Positions 35,912 through 45,761 of a stretch of DNA of 64,000 nt are shown here, in pieces. A model generated the notes under the pieces. The model worked only from the letters and a program-made list of their open reading frames with translations, had not been told where the DNA came from and did no database searches. The stretch is from Rhizobium sp. FY34 (GTDB taxonomy: Bacteria; Pseudomonadota; Alphaproteobacteria; Rhizobiales; Rhizobiaceae), in assembly GCF_005222845.1 (NCBI RefSeq), contig NZ_STFZ01000006.1, forward strand, positions 124,001-188,000. Direction: 5' to 3'. Position 1 is the first letter of the stretch. Each line of letters starts with the position of its first letter. Both the position numbers and the translations under genes were made by a program.

Positions 35912-37321
35912 TTACTTCCACTCGCGGATATCGACGAAATGGCCGGCAATCGCCGCTGCGGCTGCCATGGCCGGCGAGACGAGATGCGTGCGGCCCTTGA
36001 AGCCCTGACGACCTTCGAAGTTACGGTTCGAGGTGGAGGCGCAGCGCTCGCCTGGCTTCAGGCGGTCGTCGTTCATGGCAAGGCACATGGAGCAGCCCGG
36101 CTCACGCCATTCGAAGCCGGCATCGAGGAAGATCGTATGCAGTCCTTCGGCTTCCGCCTGTTCCTTGACGATGCCGGAGCCCGGCACGATCATGGCAGAC
36201 ACGGTGGAGGCGACCTTGCGGCCTTCGATGACCTTTGCGGCGGCGCGCAGGTCTTCGATACGGCCATTGGTGCAGGAACCGATAAAGACGCGATCGACGG
36301 GGATGTCGGTGATCTTCGTGCCCGGCTTCAGGCCCATATAGTCCAGGGCACGCCACTTGGAAACGCGCTTGGTTTCTTCGGCAATGTCATCCGGGTTGGG
36401 CACAATGCCCTGAACGGAAATCACGTCTTCCGGAGAAGAACCCCAGGAAACGATCGGTGGCAGGGCGGCGGCATCCAGCACCACGACGCGGTCATAATGG
36501 GCGCCTTCGTCGGTCTGCAGGGTCTTCCAGTATTCCACGGCCATGTCCCAGGCCTTGCCTTTCGGCGCGCGGGGCTTGTCCTTGATATATTCGAAAGTCT
36601 TTTCGTCTGGTGCGATCAGGCCAGCGCGGGCGCCGCCCTCGATCGTCATGTTGCAGACGGTCATGCGGCCTTCCATCGACAGCGCGCGGATCGCTTCGCC
36701 CGCAAATTCGATAACGTGGCCGGTGCCGCCGGCCGTGCCGATTTCGCCGATGATGGCGAGAATGATGTCCTTGGCGGTAACGCCCGGCGGCAGCTGGCCG
36801 TCGACGCGCACCAGCATGTTCTTCGCCTTCTTCTGCACCAGCGTCTGGGTGGCCAGCACATGCTCGACCTCGGACGTGCCGATACCATGCGCCAAGGCAC
36901 CGAATGCGCCATGCGTGGACGTGTGGCTGTCACCGCAGACGATCGTCATGCCCGGCAGGGTGAAGCCCTGTTCGGGGCCGACAATGTGGACGATGCCCTG
37001 GCGCTTGTCCTTTTCCGAGTAATACTCGACGCCGAAATCCTTGGCGTTCTGAGCCAAGGCCTCAACCTGGATACGGCTTTCCTCGTTCTTGATGCCGATA
37101 TGGCGGTCCGGCGTCGTCGGTACATTGTGGTCGACAACGGCCAGTGTCTTTTCCGGGGCGCGCACCTGGCGGCCAGCCAGACGCAGGCCTTCAAAGGCCT
37201 GCGGGCTCGTCACCTCATGCACGAGATGACGATCGATGTAGAGAAGACAGGTGCCGGTCTCATCGGTCGAAACGACGTGATCGTCCCAGATTTTATCGTA
37301 GAGAGTACGAGGTGCGCTCAT
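35912..37321 (-). CDS. leuC: 3-isopropylmalate dehydratase large subunit
   Basis: LeuC isomerises 2- to 3-isopropylmalate in leucine synthesis together with LeuD. The 469-residue protein has the aconitase fold; [4Fe-4S] ligands are in [11 protein letters not shown] and the CSMC segment ([11 protein letters not shown]). Substrate-binding blocks [17 protein letters not shown] and FIGSCTNGR are intact. I chose [10 protein letters not shown] at 37321; an ATG nine bases upstream is in frame. No leuD is adjacent here, and the 240-base upstream gap shows no leader peptide or riboswitch that I can identify. Confidence 0.96.
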   Translation of the reverse strand: MSAPRTLYDKIWDDHVVSTDETGTCLLYIDRHLVHEVTSPQAFEGLRLAGRQVRAPEKTLAVVDHNVPTTPDRHIGIKNEESRIQVEALAQNAKDFGVEYYSEKDKRQGIVHIVGPEQGFTLPGMTIVCGDSHTSTHGAFGALAHGIGTSEVEHVLATQTLVQKKAKNMLVRVDGQLPPGVTAKDIILAIIGEIGTAGGTGHVIEFAGEAIRALSMEGRMTVCNMTIEGGARAGLIAPDEKTFEYIKDKPRAPKGKAWDMAVEYWKTLQTDEGAHYDRVVVLDAAALPPIVSWGSSPEDVISVQGIVPNPDDIAEETKRVSKWRALDYMGLKPGTKITDIPVDRVFIGSCTNGRIEDLRAAAKVIEGRKVASTVSAMIVPGSGIVKEQAEAEGLHTIFLDAGFEWREPGCSMCLAMNDDRLKPGERCASTSNRNFEGRQGFKGRTHLVSPAMAAAAAIAGHFVDIREWK

Positions 37322-37570
37322 GGCTGCCATCCATCTGATGTCGAAAGTAAACGGGATTGTCTGGTCGGCAGCAGCGCTGCCGGTTCGTCACGGATCAGGC
37401 GCGACGAAGTCGGCTGTTCAGAGCGCCGGAAATGCGCGCGAAAAAGCGTGCCGGCAGACGCTTATGGTCCTGCAGCACGATAAACTGGTTCGCAAGGCAT
37501 CCGAATTTTGATCCCATGGCCGGTGATTTACCAGCTTTCTGCGCCCCGTTCAATATCGCTGCACATGGCC

Positions 37571-38383
37571 TTATCCGGTTGCCCGCATCCGTCGCTCAAC
37601 ACGTCGCAGCAGCAGCGACAGGCTGATGGTGAGCAGAAGATAGATATAGGCGAGGATGGAATAGGTCTCGAAGAAGCGGAAGGAGCCGGATGCATAGACC
37701 TTGGCCATCTGGGTAATGTCGGAGACACCGAGCACGGAAACCAGCGATGAATCCTTGACCATGGAGACGAAATCATTCGAAAGCGGCGGGAAGATCACCT
37801 TCAGCGCCTGCGGCAGCACGACGAGCCGGAAGCGCTGGAAGCGCGACAGGCCGAGCGCCTTGGCGGCCTCGATCTGCCCCTTGTCGATCGACTGGATGCC
37901 GGCGCGGAAGATTTCGGCAAGGAAGGAGCTATAACCGATGGTGAGAGCGATGACCGCCCGCCAGAGCAGCGACAGGTCGCGCACCAGGAGCGTATCGAGA
38001 AAGCCGTGCTCGACCAGCGGCGCTGCGATGAGATTATAAAGCGCAACCAGAGCCGGCGCGCCGACAAAGGCCACGTAGAACAGCAGCACCAGGATGGGTA
38101 TGCCGCGAATGACCTCGACATAGAAGCGCGAGGCCTGACGCAGGGCCTTGCTATCGGAAAGACCGGCCAGCGCAATGCCAAGCCCCAGCAGGGTGGCCAG
38201 AAGAAAGGCAATGAGCGCCACGCCGATGGTGATGCCGATGCCCTTGGACACGACGAGGAAGACCTGGCCATAGATGTCGCTGAACGCAATCACCACGGCG
38301 ATTGCCACCGCCATCACGGCGAAGGCTGCCAGCCACCAGGGAAATTCCTCAGCCTTGTCTGCTGCGCGCTGGGCGGGCTGCAT
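37571..38383 (-). CDS. Amino-acid ABC transporter permease
   Basis: The 270-residue permease is of the polar amino-acid (HisM/GlnP) type, with five or six membrane helices and the EAA loop IEAAKALGLSRFQRF, which contacts the ATPase. It starts six bases after the stop codon of the binding-protein gene, with which it forms a two-gene unit. No ATPase gene is adjacent, so this system must share one encoded elsewhere. Substrate is not assignable. Confidence 0.9.
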   Translation of the reverse strand: MQPAQRAADKAEEFPWWLAAFAVMAVAIAVVIAFSDIYGQVFLVVSKGIGITIGVALIAFLLATLLGLGIALAGLSDSKALRQASRFYVEVIRGIPILVLLFYVAFVGAPALVALYNLIAAPLVEHGFLDTLLVRDLSLLWRAVIALTIGYSSFLAEIFRAGIQSIDKGQIEAAKALGLSRFQRFRLVVLPQALKVIFPPLSNDFVSMVKDSSLVSVLGVSDITQMAKVYASGSFRFFETYSILAYIYLLLTISLSLLLRRVERRMRATG

Positions 38384-38389
38384 GCGCGG

Positions 38390-39199
38390 TTACTGGCCCA
38401 TCTTATAATCGATGAACCACTTCTTGTTCAGCGCATCCAGTGTGCCATCCGCCTTCAATGCGGCAATGGCGGCATTGACGGGGGCAACAAGGTCGGAGCC
38501 CTTCTTGAAGATGAAGCCGAAGTCTTCCGTGCCGAGCGGCCCGCCGATAAGCTTCAGCGCCCCGCCGGAGGCATCCACATAGCCTTGTCCAGCCGTGCCA
38601 TCGGTCAGCACCATGTCCACGTCGCCGGCGCGCAGCGCCTGCACGGTTGCGCCGAAAGTTTCGAACAGTTTGATGCGGGCATTCTGCTCATTGCCGTCCA
38701 GAACCTCATAGACGGCTGTGTAAAAGGGTGTGGTGCCCGGTTGGGCGGCAATCAGTGCGCTTTCCAAGGCGGCAAAGCTCTTGGCATCGGTAAAGCGGGT
38801 CTCGTCGGCACGCACCAGCATGAACTGCTGCGAGCGCATATAGGGATCGGAGAAATCCACCTTGTCCTTGCGCTCTTCCTTGATGGTGATGCCGGTCATG
38901 CCGATATCATATTGCCCGTCCGATACGGCCTGGATCATCGCATCCCAGGAGGTGTTCTGGTAACCTAGCTTGGCATTCAGGCGCTTGGCGATTTCGTTCA
39001 TCGCATCATATTCCCAGCCGATCTGCGTGCCGGACTTCGGATCGACAAACTGCAAGGGCGGATAGGCATTTTCCGTGACGACAGTGATCTGGCGACCTTT
39101 CAGATCCGGCAGGCCGGCCGCCTGGGCGGAGGTCGAAACGAGCGGCAGAAGAGCAAGGGCGCAGAGCCCGGCAAGGGTGGTGCGACGGGAAATCATCAT
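38390..39199 (-). CDS. Amino-acid ABC transporter substrate-binding protein
   Basis: The 269-residue periplasmic protein has a signal peptide (RRTTLAGLCALALLPLVSTSAQA) and a family 3 solute-binding domain, with the typical YDIGMTGITIKEERKDKVDFSDPY segment (within residues 112-140) and TENAYPPLQFVDP near the start. It is the first gene of a binding-protein/permease pair. CAGGAG precedes the two consecutive ATGs. Substrate is probably a polar amino acid and cannot be narrowed. Confidence 0.9.
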   Translation of the reverse strand: MMISRRTTLAGLCALALLPLVSTSAQAAGLPDLKGRQITVVTENAYPPLQFVDPKSGTQIGWEYDAMNEIAKRLNAKLGYQNTSWDAMIQAVSDGQYDIGMTGITIKEERKDKVDFSDPYMRSQQFMLVRADETRFTDAKSFAALESALIAAQPGTTPFYTAVYEVLDGNEQNARIKLFETFGATVQALRAGDVDMVLTDGTAGQGYVDASGGALKLIGGPLGTEDFGFIFKKGSDLVAPVNAAIAALKADGTLDALNKKWFIDYKMGQ

Positions 39200-39421
39200 C
39201 GGCTCCTGATCATGTGACAGGACCGATTGTCATGGAAATGACGCGATTGGCAAGGGGCAGGCTGCTGGTCTGGCCGATTGCGCCGGTTTTCCTTGGGATG
39301 TCGCCCGCCCCGGTCTGCGATCCGGGTCTGCCGGGAGATCGACAATCCGCGTTGCATATCTGTCATGAAGCCTTCGTTGAAACATGATTGATCTGTTTTC
39401 AGAAGAACGGAGAGATGTGCA

Positions 39422-40336
39422 GTGTCCGACCCCATCAAAGACCAGCTGAGCCGCATCAAGGATGAGATTGCCGACAGTTTCGACGAAGAGCTGGAAATGC
39501 AGCTGGAAGAGGACCGGCTGGATGATCTGGTTGCCGAGGGCATGTCCGGCCTCGACGATCCGTCCATTGATCGTCGGGTCTATTTCCGCGAGCTTTTCCG
39601 CCTCCAGCACGAGCTCGTTCGCCTGCAGGACTGGGTTCAGTACAAACAGTTGAAGATGGTGGTGCTGTTCGAAGGCCGTGATTCGGCCGGCAAGGGCGGC
39701 GCAATTAAGCGCGTGACCCAGCGTCTCAACCCGCGTGTCTGCCGGGTCGTTGCACTTCCCGCGCCGACCGAGCGGGAGAAAAACCAGTGGTATTTCCAGC
39801 GCTACACGCCGCATTTGCCGACAGCCGGCGAGATCGTCCTGTTCGATCGCTCCTGGTATAACAGGGCCGGCGTCGAGCGCGTGATGGGGTTCTGCACCAA
39901 GGATGAGTTGGAAGAGTTCTTCCGCTCCGTTCCTGAATTTGAGCGCATGCTGGTGCGGTCCGGCATCATCCTGGTCAAATATTGGTTCTCCATCACCGAT
40001 GAGGAACAGGAATTTCGCTTCAAGATGCGCATTCATGATCCGTTGAAGCAGTGGAAACTCTCGCCGATGGATCTGGAGAGCCGCGTTCATTGGGAGGAAT
40101 ATACCAAGGCCAAGGAAGAAATGCTGGAGCGCACGCATATCCCTGAAGCGCCATGGTGGGTGGTTCAGGCCGTCGACAAGAAGAAGGCGCGGTTGAACAT
40201 GATTGCGCATCTTCTGTCGCAACTGGCCTATGAGGATGTACCCAAGCAGCAGATCGATTTGCCAGGCCGTATACGCAATTCGGACTATATCCGCCATCCG
40301 GTGCCACCGGAAATGTATGTGCCGGAAGTGTACTGA
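39422..40336 (+). CDS. ppk2: Polyphosphate kinase 2 (PPK2)
   Basis: The 304-residue enzyme transfers phosphate between polyphosphate and nucleoside di- or monophosphates. The Walker A motif EGRDSAGKGG is at about 84-93, Walker B FDRSWYNRAG at 141-150 and the lid module follows with PWWVVQAVDKKKARLN. The acidic first 45 residues are usual for one-domain PPK2. The start is a GTG at 39422. Class I or class II specificity cannot be decided by eye, although Asp-type residues at the Walker motifs suggest an NDP kinase class. Confidence 0.93.
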   Translation: MSDPIKDQLSRIKDEIADSFDEELEMQLEEDRLDDLVAEGMSGLDDPSIDRRVYFRELFRLQHELVRLQDWVQYKQLKMVVLFEGRDSAGKGGAIKRVTQRLNPRVCRVVALPAPTEREKNQWYFQRYTPHLPTAGEIVLFDRSWYNRAGVERVMGFCTKDELEEFFRSVPEFERMLVRSGIILVKYWFSITDEEQEFRFKMRIHDPLKQWKLSPMDLESRVHWEEYTKAKEEMLERTHIPEAPWWVVQAVDKKKARLNMIAHLLSQLAYEDVPKQQIDLPGRIRNSDYIRHPVPPEMYVPEVY

Positions 40337-40419
40337 CCCCAATATCGACCGCAGCGACCGTCATTTGCGCTTGCGCGCTTGGCGTTCACCGGATTGTGTT
40401 GCAAGGCATCTGCGAATCC

Positions 40420-40444
40420 AAAAGCCCGGTTTTCCGGGCTTTTC
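40420..40444 (+). terminator. Intrinsic terminator of ppk2
   Basis: AAAAGCCCGG (40420-40429) and CCGGGCTTTT (40434-40443) form a ten-base stem around TTTT and end in a T-rich sequence. It lies about 85 bases after the ppk2 stop codon. Confidence 0.85.
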
Positions 40445-40585
40445 TGCATTTTTGCTTGTAAAAACCTGTTTGCCCTGGCTGCTGGTTCCCTTTCCCATAC
40501 TATGGGTGGCAAACCTGCCTTCTTTTGCGCCGCTGTTGCAGTGCCTATTCTGTGGCGCAGATCAAACCCACGGCAAGGATTAGTC

Positions 40586-41095
40586 ATGACATCGAATGCC
40601 CTGCGCGGAACCCTTTTCGCCGCATCGCTTGCAAGCTTTCTGGCCTTCGGCGCTGCAAGCCATGCCCAGGAAGCAGTTGTTGCAGCGCCCAATGCCGAAG
40701 TGCTGTTCACCAGCCCGGACCCCAAGTTGAACGCCAACAAGCAAGTGGTCTACCACATCATCCGCGACCTGCTGGAGGCCAATCACTGGGATAAGGCCGA
40801 TGAACTGCTGACCGAACGTTACCTGCAGCACAATCCCAATGTGGCTTCCGGGCGCGCCCCGGTCATCGATTTCTTCACCAAGGTGTTGAAGAAGGAAAAG
40901 ACGCCGCTGCCCGACAAGATCAAATCGCCGGTCGCTTTCGTGACTGCGGAAGGCGATCTGGTCACGGTCGGCTTCGTGCGCACGGAAAAGGATCCGAAGG
41001 ATTCGTCCAAGACCTACACGACGACCTGGTACGACACCTGGCGCATCGTTGACGGCAAGGCCGACGAGCATTGGGATTCCGCTGTGAAGATGTGA
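40586..41095 (+). CDS. Exported SnoaL/NTF2-like protein
   Basis: The 169-residue protein has a signal peptide (about residues 1-27, ending ASHAQ) and an NTF2/SnoaL-like fold in the rest: DLLEANHWDKADELLTERYLQHNP, VIDFFTKVL and WYDTWRIVDGKADEHWDS (all inside residues 50-169). Members are of varied or unknown function. AAGGA precedes the ATG at 40586; the frame is open further upstream through the ppk2 terminator, which excludes earlier starts. Confidence 0.82.
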   Translation: MTSNALRGTLFAASLASFLAFGAASHAQEAVVAAPNAEVLFTSPDPKLNANKQVVYHIIRDLLEANHWDKADELLTERYLQHNPNVASGRAPVIDFFTKVLKKEKTPLPDKIKSPVAFVTAEGDLVTVGFVRTEKDPKDSSKTYTTTWYDTWRIVDGKADEHWDSAVKM

Positions 41096-41165
41096 GGGCT
41101 AGCCTTCTTGTGGTCATGATGGGGCGGATAATCGTCATTGCCCCATCAATGACAGGAATTTTTCG

Positions 41166-41969
41166 TTGCGCCAATTTTACTTTATGGGGCTTTTAGTCCT
41201 CACTTGCAGCGTTTCTCAGGCTGAGGCCAAGGTACTTTGTACTCTGGTCATGGACGCAAGCAGTAGCAGCGTTCTGCTCGAAGAGGGGCGATGCGGTGAT
41301 CGCGTCACGCCCGCATCGACATTCAAGTTACCGCTCAGCGTCATGGCCTTTGATGCCGGTTTCCTGAAAGACGAGCATCATCCGGTGCTCGCCTTTAAGC
41401 AAGGCTATCCGGATTGGGGAGGCGAGGCGTGGAAGCAGCCGACCGATACGACGCGCTGGCTCAAATATTCGGTTGTCTGGTTCTCGCAGGAGATTGCCAG
41501 ATCGCTCGGCGCGCAACGGTTGCATGATTATGCCGAGCGTTTCGGCTATGGCAATGCCGATGTATCCGGCGATCCTGGTAAGAACAATGGCCTGGAACGC
41601 GCCTGGATTAGCTCTTCGCTGATGATTTCTCCTGTCGAGCAGGTGGCCTTTCTGCGCAAGCTGGTGCGGCGAGAGTTGCCGGTCAGCGCTCATGCTATAG
41701 ATATGACGATCCGGTCGATGGAGGAAATACCGATTGCAGACGGCTGGGTGGTGCGGGGAAAGACCGGCATGGCCTATCCGCGCCAAGCTGATGGCAGCTT
41801 CGATCGGGCGCGACCCTGGGGCTGGTTTGTCGGCTGGGCCCAAAAAGATAAACGAACCTTGGTCTTTGCAAAACTCGTTCAGGACGAGCGCAAACTTGTC
41901 GGCTCTGCCAGCCTTCGGGCCCGCGATGCCGTGCTGGAAGATCTGCCGCGGCTTGCCGCAACGCGATAA
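41166..41969 (+). CDS. Class D beta-lactamase (OXA-type family protein)
   Basis: This 267-residue exported serine hydrolase matches class D beta-lactamases. The active-site tetrad is Ser51-Thr-Phe-Lys54 (PASTFK), then Ser101-Val-Val103 (YSVVWFSQ), Tyr127-Gly-Asn129 and Lys198-Thr-Gly (RGKTG). A Trp (AWISSS, about 146) is in the position used to stabilise the carboxylated lysine. A signal peptide covers about residues 1-21. A TTG start at 41166 with AGGAA upstream is likely; ATG at 41184 is an alternative. The gene sits alone between a SnoaL-like gene and rplS with no mobile element beside it, so it is probably a resident chromosomal gene. Substrate profile is unknown. Confidence 0.9.
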   Translation: MRQFYFMGLLVLTCSVSQAEAKVLCTLVMDASSSSVLLEEGRCGDRVTPASTFKLPLSVMAFDAGFLKDEHHPVLAFKQGYPDWGGEAWKQPTDTTRWLKYSVVWFSQEIARSLGAQRLHDYAERFGYGNADVSGDPGKNNGLERAWISSSLMISPVEQVAFLRKLVRRELPVSAHAIDMTIRSMEEIPIADGWVVRGKTGMAYPRQADGSFDRARPWGWFVGWAQKDKRTLVFAKLVQDERKLVGSASLRARDAVLEDLPRLAATR

Positions 41970-42012
41970 GGGCGTGGTGCAAGGTTCCCCTTGATACTCT
42001 AGCAACAACGAG

Positions 42013-42040
42013 AAAGGGCGGCCCGCAAGGACCGCCCTTT
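42013..42040 (-). terminator. Intrinsic terminator of rplS
   Basis: On the minus strand AAAGGGCGG and CCGCCCTTT form a nine-base stem with a ten-base loop, followed by TCTCGTTGTTG. It is about 23 bases after the rplS stop codon, and its T-tract is weak. Confidence 0.75.
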
Positions 42041-42062
42041 CAAGTGTGAGGCTATGAAAGCC

Positions 42063-42620
42063 TTATTCTGCAGAAGCTTCGGCAGCCTTTGCAGCTTCAG
42101 CAGCTTCTGCTGCCTTTGCATCGGCTTCAGCCTTGGCGGCAGCTTCAGCGGCTGCCTTTTCGGCGGCCAGTGCCTGTGCTGCTGCAATCTTTTCAGCTTC
42201 CAGACGTGCCTTTTCCTCGGCAGCGGCGGTGCGCTCGGCTTCGTTCAGCTTGCGGGTGCGCGTGTTGTTGTTTTCAACGATACGAGCCGACTTGCCGCGA
42301 CGATCGCGCAGGTAGTAGAGCTTGGCGCGACGGACCTTACCGCGGCGAACGACTTCAACGCTGTCGATCATCGGCGAGTAAACCGGGAATACGCGCTCGA
42401 CGCCTTCGCCGTAGGAGATCTTGCGAACGGTGAAGCTTTCGTTGATGCTGCCGCCGGAGCGGGCAATGCAAACGCCTTCATAGGCCTGCACGCGGGTACG
42501 GTTGCCTTCGCGAACCGTTACGTTGACGCGCAGCGTGTCGCCCGGCGAAAATTCCGGAAGCTTGCGCTTGGCTTCGATCTTGGCAGCCTGTTCGGCTTCC
42601 AGCTGCTGGATGATGTTCAT
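42063..42620 (-). CDS. rplS: 50S ribosomal protein L19
   Basis: The first 120 residues are a normal L19 ([20 protein letters not shown], then [19 protein letters not shown], kept as separate landmarks). After it comes an Ala/Glu/Lys-rich helical tail of about 60 residues, often seen in rhizobial L19. Total length is 185 residues. In most bacteria rplS follows trmD directly; here a TauE/SafE gene on the opposite strand lies between them. No Shine-Dalgarno problem is seen. Confidence 0.95.
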   Translation of the reverse strand: MNIIQQLEAEQAAKIEAKRKLPEFSPGDTLRVNVTVREGNRTRVQAYEGVCIARSGGSINESFTVRKISYGEGVERVFPVYSPMIDSVEVVRRGKVRRAKLYYLRDRRGKSARIVENNNTRTRKLNEAERTAAAEEKARLEAEKIAAAQALAAEKAAAEAAAKAEADAKAAEAAEAAKAAEASAE

Positions 42621-42900
42621 CGGTCTAACCTTCTCTTTTTCTCAAACAGCCAGAGCGCTCAACACGGATCCCCAGGACTTGCCGCAGGATCCTGCCACAA
42701 GGGCGGGAGCGAATTCACCATTCATTGCTTGGTGGTAGACGGGAGTTGATCCCATTTCCGCGTGGGCCATTACAGCAAAACAGTGCGCTTGTCACCCTGT
42801 CGACCGGTGAAATCGCGCGAAAAGATAAGCTCTGCCCTGCCTTGCCGGGCAGCGACCGTGCGGATATCTCACGTCCCGATGCTGTTTGGGAGGTCGCCGC

Positions 42901-43647
42901 ATGAGTCTGGCCATGATAGGGCTGCTGTTTCTGTCCGGGTTTTTATCCGGTGCGGTCAATGCGATTGCCGGCGGTGGCACGTTTTTGACCTTCGGCGCGC
43001 TGACCCTTGCCGGCATTGCACCCATCTCTGCCAATGCCACCTCGTCCATTGTGCAGTTTCCGGGCTATGTCACCTCCACGCTCGCCTATCGGCGCGAGAT
43101 TGTCCGCAACTGGCGCGGTGCGCTGATCCTGTCTGTCGTCTCGGTCATCGGCGGGGCGGCGGGCGCGCTCATCCTTCTGTCGCTCGACAATCCGTCCTTT
43201 CGCGCCATCGTGCCATGGCTTCTTGCAGCCGCCACGGCCATGTTTGCTGCTGGCCCCTGGCTGAAGCCGAAACTGTCCGGCGAGCATCCGGTCAACACGC
43301 CCGCCAGCATCGTCGCCCAGCTGGTCACCTCCGTCTATGGCGGTTTCTTCGGTGCCGGCATGGGTATCATGATGCTGGCCGTTCTGGGCCTGACGGCCGG
43401 CGGCACCTATCATAACCTCAATGCGCTGAAGAACCTTCTCGCCATGGTGATTGCCGCCGTTGCCATCGTCATTTTCGTCGGCGGCGGCGTGGTCGCTTGG
43501 CCGCAGGCGCTCATCATGCTGCCGGCCGGTGCGGCTGGCGGCTATACCGGCGTCTGGCTTGCCCGGCGCGTGCCGCAAACGATCATGCGCCTGATCGTGG
43601 TTGCGGTCGGAACGGCGCTGACGGTCTATTACTTTGTGACAGGCTGA
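42901..43647 (+). CDS. TauE/SafE-family membrane protein
   Basis: The 248-residue protein is a sulfite exporter/TauE/SafE family permease with seven or eight hydrophobic segments. It shows the repeated pattern [19 protein letters not shown] near the start and [17 protein letters not shown] in the middle. Members move sulfonates, sulfite or sulfur compounds; the substrate is unknown. GGGAGG precedes the ATG at 42901. Its 3' end overlaps the trmD 3' end by 19 bases on the opposite strand, and it lies between trmD and rplS. Confidence 0.88.
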   Translation: MSLAMIGLLFLSGFLSGAVNAIAGGGTFLTFGALTLAGIAPISANATSSIVQFPGYVTSTLAYRREIVRNWRGALILSVVSVIGGAAGALILLSLDNPSFRAIVPWLLAAATAMFAAGPWLKPKLSGEHPVNTPASIVAQLVTSVYGGFFGAGMGIMMLAVLGLTAGGTYHNLNALKNLLAMVIAAVAIVIFVGGGVVAWPQALIMLPAGAAGGYTGVWLARRVPQTIMRLIVVAVGTALTVYYFVTG

Positions 43648-44327
43648 GCTTTTGGTACAAGAAGATCCGGACGCCGTTCTTTCGTCAGCGCAAGCGCCTG
43701 CGCCTGGCGCCACTTTTCGATCGCGGCGTGGTTGCCGGAGGTGAGAACCGGGGGAATGGCACGCCCCTCGAACTCCTGCGGGCGGGTATAGTGCGGGTGC
43801 TCCAGAAGCCCGGTCTCGAAACTTTCATGCGTGCCTGAAGCGGCATTGCCCATGACGCCGGGCAGGATGCGAACTACCGCATCCAGAAGCGTCAGGGCTG
43901 CCGGTTCGCCGCCGGACAGGATGTAATCGCCGATCGAGACTTCCTCGAGCCCACGGGCTTCGATCACCCGCTGATCGACACCTTCAAACCGACCGCAGAC
44001 CACGACGACACCGTCACCCAGGCCAAGTTCACGCACGCGTTCCTGGGTCAATGGGCGGCCGCGCGGGCTCATCAGCAGACGGGGGCGCGTATCATCGGCC
44101 ACCGAATCGATGGCACACGCCAGGACATCCGGCTTCAGCACCATGCCCGCACCACCGCCCGCCGGCGTATCGTCCACCGAGCGATGCTTGTCCTCGGCAA
44201 AATCGCGGATCTGCACGGTCTCAAGCGACCATTGCCCGCGCTCCATCGCCTTGCCGGCCAGCGAATGGCCGAGATGGCCGGGAAACATTTCCGGGTAGAG
44301 CGTCAATATGGTGGCGCGGAACGTCAT
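43629..44327 (-). CDS. trmD: tRNA (guanine-37-N1)-methyltransferase
   Basis: TrmD methylates G37 of tRNAs and prevents frameshifting. The 232-residue protein has the trefoil-knot residues [15 protein letters not shown] and the [13 protein letters not shown] and [14 protein letters not shown] segments. It starts six bases after rimM and continues the ffh-rpsP-rimM-trmD run. Its 3' end overlaps the tail of the convergent TauE/SafE gene. Confidence 0.96.
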   Translation of the reverse strand: MTFRATILTLYPEMFPGHLGHSLAGKAMERGQWSLETVQIRDFAEDKHRSVDDTPAGGGAGMVLKPDVLACAIDSVADDTRPRLLMSPRGRPLTQERVRELGLGDGVVVVCGRFEGVDQRVIEARGLEEVSIGDYILSGGEPAALTLLDAVVRILPGVMGNAASGTHESFETGLLEHPHYTRPQEFEGRAIPPVLTSGNHAAIEKWRQAQALALTKERRPDLLVPKAQPVTK

Positions 44328-44332
44328 GAAGC

Positions 44333-44917
44333 TCAGTCCTCGCCGCCTGTGCTGCCTTCATCGGACGGGCCTCTGGCGGAGGGATCGGTGTCTTCTGGCG
44401 TGTCGATCAGGCCGGCGGCCATGGGGTCAATGACGATGCGGCCGGCTTCCAGATCGATCTCCAGAACCGCTGCTTCCGAAAACGGAATGAGCGTTGGCCG
44501 GCGGCCCGGCCCCTTGATTTCCAGAAGATCGCCGGCGCCGAAATCGAAGACGCCGCTCACCGTGCCATAGCTCTTGCCGTCGGTGTCCACGGCAGCCAGC
44601 CCTTCCAGGTCGGCATAGTAGAATTCGTCGTCTTCCAGTTCCTCGTCCGGCAGGTTATCGCGGTCGATGAACAGTTCCAGCCCGTTCAGCGCCTCGGCGG
44701 CGTTACGGTCGTTGATGCCGCGAAAGCGTACGATCACCACGGTCTTTGCCTCGCGCATGTCGAGGATCTCGAAGACGCGGCCGTCCATGGCGTGCAGGTG
44801 GCCGTAGTCGCTCAGCGCCAGCGGATCGGCCGTGAAACTGCGCACCCGCACTTCGCCGCGCAGACCTTGGGCCGCGCCGATGGTTGCCATCAGGATGGGG
44901 TTTTCGAGCTTGCCCAT
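44333..44917 (-). CDS. rimM: 16S rRNA processing protein RimM
   Basis: RimM helps maturation of the 30S head through S19. The 194-residue protein has the N-terminal [17 protein letters not shown] segment, the central [14 protein letters not shown] block and the PRC-barrel part with [16 protein letters not shown] 30-residue acidic tail ends the protein. AAGGAGA precedes the ATG at 44917, six bases before trmD begins after its stop. A terminator-like hairpin lies between rpsP and rimM. Confidence 0.95.
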   Translation of the reverse strand: MGKLENPILMATIGAAQGLRGEVRVRSFTADPLALSDYGHLHAMDGRVFEILDMREAKTVVIVRFRGINDRNAAEALNGLELFIDRDNLPDEELEDDEFYYADLEGLAAVDTDGKSYGTVSGVFDFGAGDLLEIKGPGRRPTLIPFSEAAVLEIDLEAGRIVIDPMAAGLIDTPEDTDPSARGPSDEGSTGGED

Positions 44918-44976
44918 GGGTCTCTCCTTGCCGGTGCCTTGCCGTCCCTCTTTAGAAGGACTTCTCCACCTTGGAA

Positions 44977-45013
44977 ACAAAAAGACGGGCGGCATGTCGC
45001 CATGCCACCCGTC
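44977..45013 (-). terminator. Terminator-like hairpin between rpsP and rimM
   Basis: On the minus strand GACGGGTGGCATG pairs with CATGCCGCCCGTC with one mismatch around a four-base loop, followed by TTTTTGTTT. It would end or attenuate transcription after rpsP, before rimM-trmD. Confidence 0.8.
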
Positions 45014-45033
45014 GAAACGCAGGCTAACGTAAA

Positions 45034-45396
45034 TTATTCTGCAGCGGCAGCAGCAGCGGCATCAGCCTTCTGCTTGCGTTCGGCTGCACGCTCGACAGCG
45101 CGCTTGCCCGGCTTTGCCTTTTCCGGGTTGCTGCGGGCAGGGCGCTCGGCCAGGCCTGCTTCTGCCATGAAGCGCAGAACGCGGTCTGTCGGCTGTGCGC
45201 CGTTGTCGATCCAATGCTTCAGGCGCTCGGCGTTCAGCTCGATGCGCTTTTCATTGTCCTTGCCCAGCATCGGGTTCCACGAACCGACCTTCTCCAGGAA
45301 GCGGCCATCACGCGGTGCGCGGGCATCAGCAATAACGATCTGGTAGTAAGGGCGCTTCTTGGAACCACCACGGGCGAGACGGATTTTCAGGGACAT
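45034..45396 (-). CDS. rpsP: 30S ribosomal protein S16
   Basis: The 120-residue protein begins [22 protein letters not shown] and includes [14 protein letters not shown], a normal S16, followed by an Ala/Lys-rich tail of about 35 residues. It is the first ribosomal gene of the rpsP-rimM-trmD group and lies 36 bases after the chorismate mutase gene on the same strand. Confidence 0.97.
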   Translation of the reverse strand: MSLKIRLARGGSKKRPYYQIVIADARAPRDGRFLEKVGSWNPMLGKDNEKRIELNAERLKHWIDNGAQPTDRVLRFMAEAGLAERPARSNPEKAKPGKRAVERAAERKQKADAAAAAAAE

Positions 45397-45432
45397 GTGT
45401 TTAACTCCTTGGGTCTTTGTGACGGGCCGTCG

Positions 45433-45750
45433 TCAGACGGTCTTTTTCGGTTCGCCGTGTTCAGCGGCAATGGCTTCATGGTGCCGGATGACTTCCGTGA
45501 TAACGAAGTTTAAAAACTTCTCGGCGAAATCCGGGTCCAGATGAGCATCCTTGGCAAGTCTGCGCAGGCGTTCGATCTGGTATTCCTCGCGCGCCGGGTC
45601 TGCCGGCGGCAAATCATATTGGGCTTTGAGGATGCCCACTTCCTTGGTGCAGCGGAAACGTTCTGCCAGCATATGGACCAAAGCTGCGTCGATATTGTCG
45701 ATCGACTGCCGATATTGGCCGAGCTGTTCCTTCACCTTCTTGTCGGTCAT
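45433..45750 (-). CDS. Chorismate mutase, AroQ class
   Basis: This 105-residue all-helical protein converts chorismate to prephenate. The helix pattern with the Arg in IDNIDAALVHMLAERFRCTKEVG (residues 17-39, cited only as a landmark), a Lys in LKAQY and Arg in REEYQIERLRRLA is that of the free-standing AroQ domain, often named pheA in rhizobia. It starts 11 bases after ffh and precedes rpsP, an arrangement common in this group. No prephenate dehydratase domain is attached. Confidence 0.9.
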   Translation of the reverse strand: MTDKKVKEQLGQYRQSIDNIDAALVHMLAERFRCTKEVGILKAQYDLPPADPAREEYQIERLRRLAKDAHLDPDFAEKFLNFVITEVIRHHEAIAAEHGEPKKTV

Positions 45751-45761
45751 GGCGCTCCGTC

